A stretch of DNA of 64,000 nucleotides from Isoetes taiwanensis (GCA_021234155.1 JAJEKV010000020.1:1500938-1564937); one strand, 5' to 3'; counted from the stretch's first letter, positions 22,289 through 34,629 are shown. Notes: a model not told the origin generated them from the sequence alone. Program-made: numbers and translations.

Positions 22289-24879
22289 TGCGTTTTTATT
22301 AGGCCTAAGAGAAAGTAAAGAAAAGTTGTCTTTTATCTTTTGTCTTTTGCCTTTGTCTTTTTGCGTTTTGGCTTATTCCGTTTTGGCACCTAAAGGCGAA
22401 TGAAAGGGAAAGACGCCAAAGTTTAGGGCTGCATTTTATTGCAGTTCCTTATTTCACTTCTCCGATCTAACGTAAAGGAGTTTCCTGATCTAACATTTTG
22501 TTGATCTTTGCTGAACATAAGGGAGCTTATGTGTTTGTTGTGGAATCTACACGGGCATTTCATGTTTGCGGTGCGGTGTGGTTGGCTCAGCTCCTTTAGT
22601 TGCTTGTCACAACAGTAACAGCGATGGTAAGTTTTGAATTGAGCAAAGCAGAACGGCCGTTTTCATCTGAGTCAATGTCCATTTCTTGTCTTTTCTGTTC
22701 TAACCCATTCATGGTTTAACCTCTTCTCATTTCGTCTATTCATACTGGCATTTTGATATAAAAAATACCATCTTTACACTGTGCATTCACTTGAAGGTTG
22801 CTCTTTGATACTTCAGCTCAGGCATGTCTCTTGGAATGCTTTAGGATATACATGCATATAATAAGCTCACATTCACTACGATTTTGCTAGATTTTCTTTA
22901 TTGGGCCAGTCAATTCAAGTTTATAAGTGCATGCATCTCAAGAGTTCTTGCCAAGGTTGTAGAGGCACGCTCCTCTTATATTTGATTCATAAAGCGCACA
23001 TCATCTAGATGTTTCCTTTGCAAAGGAAAGGAGGTTAATGAAGTCGGATTAGACACTAGTTTTGCAGTATATAATAAATAGTATGTAATAAATAAATAAA
23101 TAATAGTGCCATTATCAGGGAAGATGCAGCACTACAAGGTACAATTTGGAAGCAAAGGTTATTTCAGAAACTTCCTTTTCGATATTGCAGTCTTTATAAC
23201 TCGCTAAACATGAAATGCACTAATAACCTCCCCCTGCTGCAAGGCTCATTTTATATCTGCGATGAGTTGGTGCATAGTGCAAAATTGACCAGACCGTCTA
23301 GATAAGTGGTAACATCTAGCTGTCAGTTTTAGAATTGCTTGCTTCTGCAAATCCTGCACTAGGATTAATCTGGCCCATCTGCTTGGAATTACGGAGGAAG
23401 TCTGGCTTTGCTCAAGATAAAAAACACCCATCCATTGCATACAAAGGAACGCGGAAAGACTCCAACCTGACGGATTTTGAGCTTTCAGCATCTGCTTGGT
23501 TAACCCCCAACATTTTCCAACACCCAACACTAACATTAGGCCAACTGAATTATGACGGTTACAAAACAGGCCACTTAATATAACTATTTGACCCAATTTT
23601 TGAGTTCATCCAACATCCTTTTGAATGTCAAAATATTGTCATCCAGTTGTTTGATCCCCAGAGTTTGAGCTGAGGCTTGGAATTATTGTACGAGCATGGA
23701 ACTGATTGAACTACCTTGCATCTCAACCAAAGAAAAACTCAGAACTCCCTACTTTCTGCAAAAGGTTGTCAAGTTCTGTAGCTAGTCATATATGTTGCCA
23801 GTGCCACAGACTGCCGTGTGCTCCACACTTTCTTATCATGACATTAAACGATAGTCTAATCCTGTTAAATCAATATAACGTGCATGCTGTTGTCAAGAAA
23901 CTAATGCACTCCAAACTTCTAAATACAGATCTTGATCTGCCATTAAATACTTGTATTATAGTATTAAAAAGACACGTAGGATCATGCCATCACGCTCTTC
24001 AATATCCTATGCATACGGTAACCAAGTTGGCGCATAAATGTGCTGTCTACAAATTATATTCTTGAAGGGATTGAAAGAAGGCATCAAGGTATGAAAAACA
24101 TCATTCCCTGGGTAAGGATACAATACAGATGTCTTCTTTAAACAAGAATATTGACGCAGTACTTCTGTTGAAGCCTGAAGTAGAACTTTGTGTGTATATG
24201 CTGCTTCGATTGGTAAATGGTATATGCAGATCTCAAATTTAGCAGAACCTGGAAAAATAAGTGACTCATCAATGGAAGAATACATGAAGTGTTGGTTTTG
24301 TAACAAGAAACTCATGTCAAGTGACATGGAATATATTCATCAGCATACTTGTTGCAAGTGCTCATAAGGCAAAATCTTTATACCTAGAGTGGATCATTGG
24401 TACAGAAGATATTCATTATAGTCCAAATAGATAGTGATCAACTTGTGAAAATCAAGATTTTGCTAGAGTCAAGCTGTTGCTTAGTGCTTTTACTAAATGT
24501 CAAAGCTAAATTATAAGTACACACAAAATAGACACAGGACCATGCAATCTCTGTTTGGTACAAAGCTTCTAACCTGAATTAAGGGTTGAAATTTAAAAGG
24601 CCCTTGTATCTGCAGTGTGCTTCATCCACTAAGATACCACCATTTATGACTGTATATGGATTAAAGGTAGCCTGTGTGACCCACTAAAAACATTCGTCCA
24701 TCAGTTATAAACATGTCCATTCTCTTATAAGTAGCTTGTCTTGTATTTAGATTGGGTTCCAAATTTATTGATCTACCATTTGGTTATGACATGTTCTTAC
24801 TCTTGATCATTTATATATTTTATACCATGTTTTTATTAGAAGCAACTTACGAAAAAATGCAGAGGACTATATTCATCCA
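22289..24879. other. Upstream spacer of the GDSL gene
   Basis: Probable promoter-proximal DNA to about 22700, then AT-rich spacer. A (TAAA)n-like patch lies near 23085-23105. The long minus-strand frame at 23246-23596 has no family features and looks random. No transposon ends recognised. Confidence 0.4.
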
Positions 24880-25108
24880 CATAACTGATGGCTTGGACAA
24901 TCTAAGATAGATAGTAGTTTTAATGTCATGCCACTAGGCAGCATCCAACTGGACATGTGACCACACATTGCTTGGTTGGGCCCTGCCCCCAACCACCTTA
25001 CATTGCGTCTGTTGGGTGCCAACAGTACCGAGTGCGATTCTGGGCGGTCTCGAACTCGAGACCACATTGCTAAGGAACTAGTGTGTTACCACTAGACCAA
25101 AGCAACCC
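24880..25108 (-). mobile_element. tRNA-derived SINE candidate
   Basis: On the minus strand the head reads GGTTGCTTTGGTCTAGTGG, containing an A-box match (TGGTCTAGTGG, around 25090-25100), and 40-45 bases further a B-box match GTTCGAGAC (25055-25047) within CTCGAGTTCGAGACCGC. The two RNA polymerase III promoter boxes are spaced as in a tRNA, but the flanks do not fold into a complete cloverleaf, so a SINE head fits better than a tRNA gene. A tRNA-unrelated body continues to about 24880. Tail and target duplications are not clear. Confidence 0.6.
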
Positions 25109-28100
25109 ACATTGCTGCGCTGCGTGACATATGCAGGTAATGTGGTCCAAAATTTGGATATTTAGCTTCATAACGTCCATATTCTAAGACCGTAGGCAAA
25201 CCCGTATAGAGACGAGCCCCCATCTTTCTTCCAAAACCTTAGATGAACCCATATAGACACAGAGTCCCCGTATTTCATATTTTAAAATCTTAGGCAAACC
25301 TGTATTTCATATTTCAGGATCATAGGTATCCCCAATCATTAACGACCATAATCGAAACAAGAGACGCCTAGAGGCCCCAACCTACACTCTAGGCCATAGG
25401 ATGGACGGATTCGAGGACCGAGGTAGTCCAGGGTTCCATCACCAATTATGTACAAAAGCCTGCTTCAAACAAAAAAAGTGGCTCCAATTTTGTTGGACCG
25501 AGTTATTTTCTCTTCAAACTTCATATATATGTATGATCAAACTAAAATGCAACGCATACAAACCATTGAATATTCTAAACCACATGAATTAACCTAGACA
25601 TGTGAAATATTTCTTCAGCCATTATATATATTTTCTTCTTCAAATGTTACTTGCATGCACTTTGATTACACAATCTATTTTTCCATGATGAATTGTTGCT
25701 TGCTGACTATTTTTGCTCACAAGAAGTTTATACTCAAACTATATCTATTACAAATTATGTTATGAATCTTTCACAAGCTCCCTTGGAGGTTGAGTATGTA
25801 TTACTAAAAGTTGGATCCAAATATCTGAAAACTATATAAATAAAAACCGCGATAACAAATGCAATAGTTCTATAGCAACATAGAACCATCATTCTTGGAG
25901 AAGACAGGCCTTTTTTGGAACGTCTATTTTTTCCATGAGACATTTTTTACAGGTTATATATTTCATCAATTCTAGGTTTTCATCATCGGCCTTCCTCTTG
26001 AGTGTTCATTCTTTTTGTCTTTTGTCTTCCTACTTTATCCTGTATTTCTCGTTGCTTACTGGATTCTCCAGTTGTAGATGGGTTGCTTAAATTATAGACT
26101 TGTTTCCATCTAGCAGTTTCTAGTTTATAGATTCGTTGTTTTTTCGTCAATCTCTAAATGATCGTCCTTTGTTTTTTCATGTTTGTTTCTAAAAGGTTGT
26201 TGTCTATTTGAAAGTTTGTTCTCTCTTTTGCTCTGGCTTGGATTTTTGTTCCATCTTAAACCATTTCGTTTTTCCTTATTGTAGTCATATGCGGCTTATA
26301 TTTAGTACGAGACTTTCTGCATAAGCATCAATAATTATTTCTTGGATATGATGCTATTGAAGTTTGTGAGTAGTTTCATTGACATTGTATTTTCTTGCTC
26401 ATTCTAAATCCTGAAAACATGCTGTCTTGCCAGATCCTCCTGGAGTTGTTTTGTTGCATAACCATTCAGAATTTTTTTTCCCCTATACCGTGTCTCTTTC
26501 GGAGTAATGTTTTTTGAAAACTACATCGGAATGGAAATCTCAAACTGTTGTGCACAACGAGCTATACACTAGAATTTCTTTTCTATGCTCGGCCTTGCTT
26601 ATTGCATGCTTAGTTTTACTTATTCTATATAGTCAAATGTCCTTTGCTGAGTCCTGTGCTTATGGTAACATATTTCCGCCTCTAGCTTTGGTTCTTTAGA
26701 AAGTCGCCTGTTGGTTTCTATTTTTCCTCTAATGTGTTTAGCTTTAGATCATTTTTAGCAGATTTCATTCTGATAATCTGTTAGAGGCTGAATGATCCAG
26801 CTATTTTTTAGTGTTCAGAGAACAATAGGGGCCTTTTTGGAAAGGCCAAGCTCCTGGAATATCTACCTGAACTCCAAATATGTCTCCCTTCTCTGCTTCA
26901 GATGTTCGGAGGAGGTGTCCCATCTCTGCTTCAGATGTTTAGAGGAGACTTCAAGAATCACGTAAAAACAACTTGAGAAGCATTCTGCCTTCTCTGCCAA
27001 TGGCGCCTTGCCACGTGGCGTACTTTCATTTCTAGGAACATAAAATCAGTTTTATCTTTCGTTCATTTACGGCGCATTCTTTCTATTTACCTCGCGTTCT
27101 TTCTATTTATCTTGCATTCTGTACTTTTCACCTACCATTCAACTTCGTTTATCTCACATTCAACTTCGTTTACCTTACATTCCGACCTGCAGAATGCATC
27201 TCAAGTTATTTTCACGTTTTAGGAATGCTTGTTTTGCTGCCGCGCGTCGGCATTTTCCATGCCCGAAATCTCAACAAAACAAGCATTCCTGTGTTACCCA
27301 CTATTTCAATATCTATCATTCTAATCTAATGCTGAAAATCAGTCCCATTTACGAATAGCCTCCAAACGCAACCCATGCCATCGCCAAAACCAAGCCTGGC
27401 GCCCACCACCACCACCGCCTTCCTGTGCCGGATTTGGAGTTCTACACTACCCGATATACTAATACAGTCCGTGGCTTTGTAGCTCTGGGACTTTGTCTCG
27501 CTGTTACTGGCTCGTTACATGGGGCTTCCGATGAACTAACAACTGAGTATCAACATTTTTGGGTGTGATACTTTATTTCGAGTTGTTTCATAAAATTAGG
27601 AATACCTAATTGAGACAGATGTATCCACCCTTAGTTTTAGATTTTATCCTAATATCTTATGAATTTTTCAATTCTCTGCCCCGCTTCCTTTGCCGCCTGT
27701 ACACTCACCTTCTTTTCCATCAAATTAGTTTGGTCTACTGCCAGTCTCAATCCATTTCCTCAATCCATTGGCTTAATTTGAATTTTTGATTTTTGCAAAT
27801 ATTCATTCTTATTATTTGTGTTTTTCGATTACATCGTTATGTTTCATCTTGGGGTTGGGCCTTCGTTTGGGCACTGTCAATTACAATCATTGCATATGGT
27901 CTTTAGTTTGATCTTGTTTCTCTACCATTTGATTGTGATTTATTTTTTGCGATCTTTGTATGCACCCTTTGTTTTTGTTTGCTCCATTCCACCCAACTTC
28001 CTAAGCTATGCTTATTACTAAATTTTATTATAGTTCTTAATGGGCTTTGTTACATAAAAATATTTAATTATTTGCTGATGTTTAGACAGGATTTCAGAGC

Positions 28101-28280
28101 AAAAATAACAGATTTTCAGTGCTGGCTTTAGGGTTTCCATTATTGTTCCATTTTTCAGCACTATATACGTTTCTTCATATCTATTGATCTGCAACTCTGT
28201 TTTGGGAGCAATGCATATCATTGGAATGCTTGTTCTGTGATGATTCTAAAGACATATGGTTTGTATACATTTGCTTAAGA
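25109..28280. other. Long AT- and T-rich spacer
   Basis: No convincing coding sequence. It holds a near-duplicate pair TCTGCTTCAGATGTT with GGAGGAG/AGAGGAG flanks (about 26894 and 26927) and the minisatellite at 27066-27190. Other short frames are not supported. Plus-strand pyrimidine bias at 26000-26800 may be intronic or old transposon sequence. Confidence 0.4.
27066..27190. repeat. Degenerate minisatellite, about six units of 20-21 bp
   Basis: Consecutive units such as CGCATTCTTTCTATTTACCT, CGCGTTCTTTCTATTTATCT, TGCATTCTGTACTTTTCACC, ACCATTCAACTTCGTTTATC, CACATTCAACTTCGTTTACC and TACATTCCGACCTGCAG share an ATTC(N)TTTA(C/T)CT core. Divergence between units implies age. Confidence 0.7.
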
Positions 28281-28397
28281 TCTGAGAGGAGAAAACAACA
28301 AGTTTTTGCAACCCGATCTTAAGACGGGATTCAGAGGGTGTGATACCATCCAATGACCTTGGATTAAAGCATTTACATGCTGAAGCCTTGCAGATGG

Positions 28398-28638
28398 GCG
28401 TCTGTAAGGGGGGAAACCATTGCTTATTTTCATTTCAAACAAGCGTCTGTAAGATGGCAGAGGTTGCACTAGAGGCTGCGCTTGATTTATGCACTTGGTG
28501 AAAGAGCCTGCACTTGCTTCTTGCACTTGGAAGCCTGCGCCTGCTTCTGATATGTGGAAGCTTTCAGACATGCGTCTGTAAAGGGACAGAGGTTGTGCAT
28601 GATCAAAGTGCTTGGAGGCTTTCAGACAAGCGTCTGTA
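28398..28638 (+). repeat. GCGTCTGTA repeats in the LINE leader
   Basis: The nonamer GCGTCTGTA occurs at 28398-28406, 28443-28451, 28572-28580 and 28630-28638. Copies are often preceded by TTTCAGACA or CAAACAA and followed by (A/G)(A/G)GG-ACAG-GGTTG-like sequence. They directly precede the ORF1 start. Such iterated leader modules are common in LINE promoters; that function is inferred. Confidence 0.75.
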
Positions 28639-28654
28639 GGGTGACACCCTATTC

Positions 28655-30401
28655 ATGGCAACTCCAGTGATAGAAGAGCCGGATGAGTCCTACGTCCCTT
28701 CATCCAACCCCACAGATATGCATGTGGATGGTGCTGATATGTAGTCCCCTCTACCTAGCACAGACATGGCAGCAAAACTTCTACTGGGAGAGTACATAGA
28801 TGCCATCACCAATCGCAGGCCAGATGACACTGGTAAAATTGACAGGTGCACACTGAAAAGAGAAGCGCGGGCAAAGTCTCGCGCAACAAGCATAGCTCGG
28901 CAGGCATATGACAGATACTCTAGCCTAGCGGCAAGCTGTATCCATGCTTCACCACCACCAAACCAGGCAGTTGAGGAGCACTGGAAACAGGTTCAAGCAA
29001 TGGCAGAGGGCAACAAAGCTCGAATTGCTTGCTTGGCAGAGGAAATGCAGGCCTCCGCACCCAAGTTACTCAAGAGGCAGCTGGCTACTGAAAAACAACG
29101 TGTTTCCAGCATGGAGACCCGCATACAGCACCTGGAAGATGGCCTTCGGCTAGTGCACGCCGAAAGGCAGAAGGACAAGAAGAGTCTTGCTGACATGCAA
29201 GCCCGCATGGATTCCTTGTGCACCGCCATTGAAACCATGACACGGGACAAGCAACGTGTTGAGCAGGAGACAATGGCAACCATCTCCCGCCTTCGATCAG
29301 AGGTTGAGGAGGCTGCTACTGTGATGCAAAAGTCTAGGTCGCTTTTGAAGAGAGCCAGTCACAATTGAGAGCCCTTCAAACTAGAGTCGAGAGACAAGAA
29401 GTGGCCTCATCTGCAATGAACCCTATGTTGGACTCTCGCTCGCAGAAACTGGAGCATAGCTCCACAACTCAAGATCAGAAGGTGCAGGAGTTGAGGGCAG
29501 CCATCGCTGAACAAGGCAAGGGCCTCAATGCATAGGATCATGAGCAATTGCAGCGATGCATGTGTGAATTGACAAGGCAACAACAATTTCAGCAGGAGCT
29601 AAGCTCCCGGCTTCAGGAAGGAGAGACCACTATACCTGCCACGGCAGTCCCACTTGCCCAAGAGTCTGCAAGGCCTTAGCAGGGCCGTCTACTACTGCAC
29701 CCTCAAGCCGCTCCATGCCACCCCCGCCCCAACGTAGGCCATAGCCTATGCCCCGCCAACAGCAAACAACTCCTGTTGTGCCGGGCAGGATTGACCCAAC
29801 AATCAGAGAGCTCCAGAAGCTGAGGCAGAGAAGCCACAATGTGGTGGTACATGGCCTAACAGAAGAGGCAGAGGAGGACCTTATTAACCGGCTCCAAATG
29901 TTGATTCTTGCTCGAATGACATTCCCCACGCCGGTACACATTATTAGGGCGAGACGCCATGGCGTCCAGCGCCCAGACCGCCCAGACCGCCCATGGGTAG
30001 TCACGTTCACAGTACGAGATGTGCAAGTGAAAGCAGTCATCCTACGCCAGGCTAGGCAGCTAAAAGGAACTGCCCTGTATGTTGACCGAGACCTGACCCC
30101 GGCCCAACAAGAAGACCGCAAGCATGAGTTGGCCAAAGTTAAAAGCATTCGCAGACAGGGAGGAGCTGCAGGACTGATTCGGGACAAGATGCAAATTTTT
30201 AGGCTGCCAAATGCTGCTACGAATCCTGCTAACCTTCCAGCAGCCTCTAGCCAGGCCATTGCTTCGCCTGCTACAACCGCACGCCCTGCTCAAGTTGTCT
30301 CACCTTCTGTTGCTCGCACATCTCAGGCTGCTTCCACTTCTGCCACCCCCCCTTCTGCTGCCGCCACTGAATCCCCACCTGCCACCCCTGCCAACAAATA
30401 G
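28655..30401 (+). pseudogene. LINE ORF1: coiled-coil plus RRM-like nucleic-acid-binding protein
   Basis: ATG 28655-28657 opens a frame with an acidic start (MATPVIEEPDESYV). TAG at 28742-28744 interrupts it and the same frame continues to about 29368 with a long heptad coiled coil (EKQRVSSMETRIQHLEDGLR and following, Gln/Glu/Arg-rich). A shift near 29340 leads to a second coiled segment, with a TAG at 29533-29535 and a further TAG at 29677-29679. The final frame, 29748-30401, has an RRM/ORF1p-like core (SHNVVVHGLTEEAEEDLINR, HIIRARRHGVQR, RPWVVTFTVRDVQVKAVILR) and a Pro/Ala/Ser-rich tail. ORF1 proteins trimerise through the coiled coil and package LINE RNA. Stop at 30399-30401, 15 bp before the ORF2 ATG. 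Confidence 0.8.
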
Positions 30402-30416
30402 GAATTGTGCCTTCGC

Positions 30417-31500
30417 ATGGTCTCCTGGAATTGTCGGGGGCTTCCCATGGCAGAAGGGAGATAGTCTCAACTCAGCTGCCGCAAACATGGATCTCATCTT
30501 CCTCATGGAAACATGGGAGCATGCAGGACACAGGATACCCGACTTGCCAGGATACCAGCGCTACTCAATCTTCAATGATTGCACAGGAAAGCGGGGGCAT
30601 GGGCGGGTTGCCTGCTACTACCAAACGGCCTTGGCACAGTCTATCTCCTTGGTCAAGACAGACAAGCACAACCGGTACCTGTGGGTGCGTGTGCAAAACT
30701 GCAGTAGCAGACCCCTCTTTGTGGCAGCCTGCTACTTTCCACATGCAGAAAGCAATTTCTATCACACCCAATCCGATGTGGATAGGCTGGACCCCTATGT
30801 CGATCTATATGATGACATACAGCAGCATAAGCAGTTGGGCACTGTCATACTCCTTGGAGACTTCAATGCGCGCACCGAGGTAGAACAACCCATGAGATTT
30901 GATCCCTTGACTGATGATATATTGCAGCTGCGTTCTGCAAAAGGAGCTTGGCCACGGACATCAGATGACAATCAGGTCACGTGCTATGGTAGACAGTTGC
31001 TTTTGCTCTGCGGTATCTTTGACCTGATAATCTGCAATGGACTGGCACAGTGGCCGTCCACTCGCAAGAGCACTTGTAGATAGAAAAACCAGGGGGGAGG
31101 ATCTAGTGTGGTGGACTATGTGCTGGTGCCTAAGCAGGATATGCATGTCATCAAGCACTTCCAGGTGGGAACAACTAATAGGGATGAAGAGATCGACTCA
31201 GACCACTTACCACTTTACTTGAAGTTGGCTTGGCAGGTTGTGCGAACCCTCGGTGCAACAACCCCTCACATGCCTCAGCTGCGATTGGATTATGAACATG
31301 CAGGGGCTTATGCCCAGATGCTTATAGATGGCCTGGCAGAAATTTTGCAATATCCTACACTAGAGCAACAGACAGGCCGACTGACTGATGTGCTTAGGAC
31401 TGAGGTACTTTGGAATAAGCCGTCCACAGACCTTCAGGAGCACAACCTTCCCGCGTAATCAGTGGTTTGATGCAGAGTGCAAGGAACACAAATGCTGGAT
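30417..31500 (+). pseudogene. LINE ORF2, APE-type endonuclease part
   Basis: ATG 30417-30419 starts MVSWNCRGLP, endonuclease motif I (Asn). A one-base shift near 30440-30470 moves the reading into NMDLIFLMETWEH (catalytic Glu), then GTVILLGDFNAR (Asp/Asn motif). At 31081 a stop and after it SSVVDYVLVPKQD and EIDSDHLPLYL (the Asp-His motif) complete the domain. It nicks target DNA to prime reverse transcription. The linker beyond has a WFDAECKEHKCWIR-like motif just before the hAT insertion at 31509. Motif residues are all present but frames are broken. Confidence 0.85.
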
Positions 31501-31508
31501 CCGCCAAG

Positions 31509-32236
31509 CAGGGATAGGTTCAGTACTGTATACGTTTTATACGCAATACGTATTTTTCGTTTGATACGGCACAAATTTGACGTTTAATACGTCAAAAATA
31601 CGGCTAAAAAAATTCCGGCCGTTTAAAACTTTCGCCAGAAGTTTAAAACAACAACTTTCGGCTTACGCTGAAGTCCGGTTCACAGTAGTTTAAACAAGAT
31701 TTTTTTTTTCTTACGCTAACCAGAAATAGTTCACAGAGTTTAAATGAATCTGCTTCACTTTACAAAACATCTTTCGCAGTTTAAACAAATTGCTCGCTTC
31801 GCCGGAAACTATTTCGGTTCGGCCAAATATATATAGAAAACTTCGCCAGTTTTAAACTTCGCCATGACGCTAACCGCCCTTCGCTGTGTTTAAACGCAAA
31901 GAATGCTTAATTAACAAAAAGTTTCTCGCTTTAGTTTAACCTTATACTTCGCTATCGCCGAAAAAGAGTTTCAGCGTAGTTTAACATTAAGGCTTCGCCA
32001 CGCCGAAGCCGGCGAGGGATCTGCTGTTTTAAAAATCTTAGACTTTCGCTTACGCTAAAGAAAGTTCGCGTAGTTTAAACGGAAGGTTTAAACTTTACGC
32101 CAAACTTTTTTCCGACCGGGCGAGTATTAAATACAAAAATATGTATTTTTTCCCAAAAATACGTATTTTTCCAAAAATACGATTTTTTGCACTTTATACG
32201 TCCCAAAAAATAGTTTCATACGCATGTAACCTATCC
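31509..32236. mobile_element. hAT-like non-autonomous element (728 bp) inside LINE ORF2
   Basis: Flanked by an exact 8-bp duplication, CCGCCAAG, at 31501-31508 and 32237-32244. The left end is CAGGGATAGGTT; the right end, inverted, is GGATAGGTTACATGCG, so it lacks the terminal CAG expected from the left end. CAGGG ends plus 8-bp TSD fit the hAT superfamily. Subterminal ATACG motifs are dense on both sides (for example TATACGTTTTATACGC on the left and AAATACGTATTTTT on the right). The interior has several GTTTAAAC-containing blocks with TTCGCC and TTACGCTAA motifs. There is no transposase. LINE coding sense resumes right after the right TSD. Confidence 0.85.
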
Positions 32237-32244
32237 CCGCCAAG

Positions 32245-32974
32245 TCACGGACCACGCTTTTACCACATGCGGTCGACAATCTGGCGTCTTCCTTAAAGCG
32301 AAAGCCGGGTACATTGCAAAAAGATCAAAGGAAAATATTTTACCTCCCCGAAATGTCACCCCGGACCTTCCGGGCGAAGGGTTCTTAGAAAGCCAAGATG
32401 TTCCCACGGGAATATCACTCCCGAGCAGTGGAGGCAATACTTGCAACAGCTATACGACCCTCAGGGTGCACATGTAGCATTACCCCTGCAAGAAGGCCCA
32501 GTGCTGGAAATCACAGATTCGGACGTGGAACAAGGCTTACAGCGTCTTGCCAATGGGAAAGCCCCAGACCTGGATGGTATGCAGACAGAATTGTTTACGT
32601 GGGCAGGGCCGTCCATAATACCAGTGCTGACTGCCATGTTCAACAAGGCATTACAGGAAGGCTTCCCGCTGCAGTGAACCAATAGCAGAGTTGTTTTCAT
32701 CTGTAAGGCAGATGACCCACACTGCCCAGCCAATTACCGAACAATCATGGTCACTTCGGTGTTTGCAAAACTGCTTGCTGGGATTCTCGAGCAGCAGTTG
32801 ATAGGCTGGGCAGAGGAAGCAGAGATGCGGGCCCTCACCCAGGCAAGATTCAGGCCCCGACACTCAACCATTGACCACATCTTCACGTTGTGAACTCTGG
32901 AGATTGCGACAACTGGGGGTTCCTGTAGATTTGCAGAATGCAGTGTACAGGCTATATGAAAGATGCTCCGGTCG
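32245..32974 (+). pseudogene. LINE ORF2, N-terminal half of reverse transcriptase
   Basis: After the hAT element the frame passes through VEQGLQRLANGKAPDLDGMQ (RT motif 0-1), a stop at 32675-32677, then VVFICKADDPHCPANYRTIM (PANYRPI motif), AKLLAGILEQQLIGW and QARFRPRHSTIDHIFTL. A stop follows near 32892. After only about 15 further bases the reading is at LRQLGVPVDLQNAVYRLYER, which in related LINEs lies well downstream. The intervening segment, which would hold motif A (FxKAFD, catalytic Asp), is deleted. Coding is cut at 32979 by the LTR element and resumes in phase at 56817. Confidence 0.85.
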
Positions 32975-32979
32975 GTTGC

Positions 32980-34629
32980 TGTGACGCTCCCTGCTAAATA
33001 TACGGCGCCCGGCCGTACATTCGGCAGGAAATCCCCCATCCGGTCCATCAACCGCATGGGCCCTCCGTCTAACCCGCACTCTGAGAGGATCCTAGTGCGG
33101 GCAGGGGACACGGAGGTGTCTTGCGCGCCCTCCCCCTATGGGCTCCTATCACAGCGGAAGCATAAACAACGTCAGAACTAGCAATAACAATACAACATAC
33201 TACCCCGAGGGGTAGTCCATCACATATCCATAAGAGCAAAGAAGATAATCATCATAAACCATAAAACATAAGAGCTCCTACCCATGGCTCTGACTCATAA
33301 GGAGGATGACTGACTGGCTAGGCCTCAAGATAGAGCAGACCGAGTCATGGCAATGGCGAGGGCTGGCATAAGACAATGGCTAGGGTTGACCACTCCATCC
33401 GCCCCTCCTGTGCATACTTTGCAGATGGGCTCAATCAGGCTCTGGCATGACTCTAGCCTTCCGGATACGCAATCCCATGGCATCACCCATCGGGACTACT
33501 CCAGGTTGCATCTCCCTGGTCCGTCGAGGCAGGAAGGGTTGCATCTCCCCTTCCCGGGGTCTAGAGGTTCCACGGGCGGCTAGAGAATCGTGGCGACACA
33601 CGATTCATACCCGACTGAACCCCCCAAAACAAGAGCCAAGCCGACACTTGCAGCTCTTGAGAGGCAGGGCGACACCATCGCCCCAGGAGGTGTCAGACCC
33701 ATGCTCGGCCCGCACGAAGTGACCGACCATAAGCCTAGCCCACTATGGGATCCCCCGTAGCCCCCACTCGGCAGGGATCCTCCCTCCGCATTGCCTCTAG
33801 CCCCGTTGTGTAGTGCTGAGTCACATCATAGCCTCCATAGCCCGGTGGGTTCCTATGCACAGGCCGCATCTAATAGGAACTAAGGGATCTAATCTAGGAG
33901 CATACTACATATGGCTCTAGGTCTCTACCCCCCTTCCCAATACAAGAGGAGCAAACATGATCAACCATCATCACATAATCATCATATCATGAGAATAATC
34001 ATAAGAAGAACATCTTAACCTAATCATACAAATCTAACTAATGGTTAGGGTTCATTGATTAGGGTTCAAGATGTTGAATACGGGTCCTAGGATGGCTCTA
34101 CTCTAGATACAAGATACTAGCACATCTGGAATGCTAATTCCAGATGAGCTATCACAACTACTACCCTACATACCTTCCTCCTGAAGCTCTCCCTCCAGAT
34201 CCGTGTGCCTCCATGGTCTTCGACTCACGTGATGCTGCTCTTGCTCCAAGAACGAGTCTACCCTACGGGGGCTGCTGCACCAGTCTATGCCACAGCAGAC
34301 GATGTTCAAAACGGGGTTTCGAACGAGTAGATGAGTCTCTGGGTGCTAGGGCTGGAAAGAGGTCTAGGGTTAGGGTTCCAGCCTATATAAGTTAGGCCCA
34401 CCTAGGATGCCATGTGGCACCAATCAGGTGAGTCCTGGGTGGCGGTGCCCAATAGGTTAAGGCCATGTGGATAATGGTCTTAACCTATGGTTGGCTAAGT
34501 TAGGTGAATAACTTGGCCATGCCCCCTAGTGCCACAATCTATGGTATACAAGGCTATGAAGATAGACTTGTATAGTGATGGATCCAGGAATATACGCATT
34601 TATGGCGTATATTCCCCTGGACCGTCACA
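32980..34629 (-). repeat. Outer element 3' LTR (1,650 bp)
   Basis: Matches the other outer LTR (after removing its insertions) and, more distantly, both LTRs of the inner element over its full length. Ends are TGTGACG/CGTCACA. Read on the minus strand it starts at 34629 with the same imperfect hairpin as the inner LTR. Its two promoter G-boxes are decayed to CCATGTGG at 34463-34470 and 34410-34417 (CpG to TpG on the read strand). Confidence 0.9.

Noticed and set aside
23246-23596. 116-codon minus-strand frame
   Set aside because: No domain, no splice partners, mixed composition, and no ATG context; looks random.
25047-25108. Functional tRNA gene on the minus strand
   Set aside because: A and B boxes are present but acceptor and anticodon stems do not pair convincingly; a SINE head fits better.
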